From contig NZ_FPJE01000011.1 of assembly GCF_900119185.1 (NCBI RefSeq), forward strand, positions 1 through 64,000: a stretch of 64,000 bases of DNA, read 5' to 3'. Position 1 is the stretch's first letter, and the number at the start of each line of letters is the position of its first letter. Source of the stretch: Sinomicrobium oceani (lineage in GTDB: Bacteria > Bacteroidota > Bacteroidia > Flavobacteriales > Flavobacteriaceae). Made by a program: the position numbers and the translations under genes. Below are positions 63,795 through 64,000 of this stretch, piece by piece. The notes under the pieces are model-generated. The model saw only the letters and a list, made by a program, of their open reading frames with translations, did no database searches and was not told the DNA's origin.

Positions 63795-64000
63795 TTACTT
63801 GAGTTGCATTAGAATGGTTTCCGGTATATCTGTGGTGATGGCATCTACCTTCAGCAGCTTCAGTTTTTTGGCTTCTTCCGGATCGTTTACCGTATAGGCC
63901 AACAGCTTTAATCCGGAATGATGTACTTTTTCTGCTATGGCTGCCGATATAAGCCTGTAATTCATGTTGAGGCCATCCAGGTTATTCTTTTTCGCCAGGG
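63795..64000 (-). CDS. Glycerophosphodiester phosphodiesterase, 3' end only
   Basis: The last 67 residues of a gene that enters from the right edge. They read LNMNYRLISAAIAEKVHHSG and then LKLLAYTVNDPEEAKKL followed by DAITTDIPE, which is the C-terminal barrel strand pattern of the GDPD family (WTVND...G.D.I.TD.P). These enzymes split glycerophosphodiesters into glycerol-3-phosphate and an alcohol. The stop TAA is at 63795-63797, and the SGNH hydrolase gene follows 18 bp later. N-terminal motifs and signal peptide lie outside the window. Confidence 0.85.
   Translation of the reverse strand, partial: LAKKNNLDGLNMNYRLISAAIAEKVHHSGLKLLAYTVNDPEEAKKLKLLKVDAITTDIPETILMQLK

Overview
The window looks like chromosomal DNA of a member of the Bacteroidota, most likely the family Flavobacteriaceae. 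Three promoters match the Bacteroidota consensus TTG-N19/21-TAnnTTTG closely and about a dozen more TAnnTTTG-type -7 boxes stand before genes. Shine-Dalgarno sequences are largely absent. The gene set fits as well: monomeric NADP isocitrate dehydrogenase, a GAPDH with a long N-terminal extension, a head-GIN protein, a LETM1-related protein, GH92/GH97/GH130 enzymes, LytTR signalling with 2TM-domain proteins and many lipoproteins. No rRNA, tRNA, CRISPR array, prophage or conjugative element was recognised.

Layout. 0-9 kb: a transposase fragment at the left edge, icd, a DoxX protein, holA, an orphan HsdR-N-like nuclease domain, a GT2 glycosyltransferase and an OmpA-type lipoprotein. Behind the OmpA gene sits an intact 1.65-kb insertion sequence (7371-9018) with imperfect inverted repeats, a 6-bp target duplication and an inward-facing terminator at each end. 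9-20 kb: two tandem patatin lipases behind a secreted M1 peptidase, then recG, a lipoprotein/membrane-protein pair, the cbpA-cbpM co-chaperone pair and a secreted GH130 enzyme. 20-30 kb: S9 peptidase, DUF4412-like protein, membrane-anchored MutS-family ATPase, AEC transporter, an unknown secreted protein and a secreted phosphoesterase with two tandem operator-like dyads upstream. 30-38 kb: a tight operon TSUP permease - ATP-grasp enzyme - receiver - hybrid kinase, then a GH92 alpha-mannosidase with a 16-bp palindrome upstream. 38-49 kb: housekeeping genes (rpsA, aroB, gap, trmD) among envelope proteins (Tat-type phosphoesterase, head-GIN protein, Cu/Zn superoxide dismutase, LETM1-related protein). 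49-58 kb: a galactose operon (Na+/sugar symporter, galK, lgt, galT) converging on a LytTR two-component operon with three 2TM domains. 58-64 kb: fabF, a GH97 glycosidase, a small SAP/Rho-N-like protein, a ROK regulator, an SGNH esterase and the 3' end of a glycerophosphodiester phosphodiesterase gene.

How the genes work together. The symporter, GalK and GalT form a galactose uptake and Leloir route, which the nearby GH97 enzyme (its Asp suggests an alpha-galactosidase) and the ROK regulator could serve. The secreted GH92, GH130 and GH97 enzymes point to a glycan-degrading life style, although no SusC/SusD pair is present. Two signalling systems stand out as least described: the TSUP/ATP-grasp/receiver/hybrid-kinase operon, and the LytTR/2TM operon, whose upstream region carries a direct repeat with a 21-bp period of the kind LytTR regulators bind.
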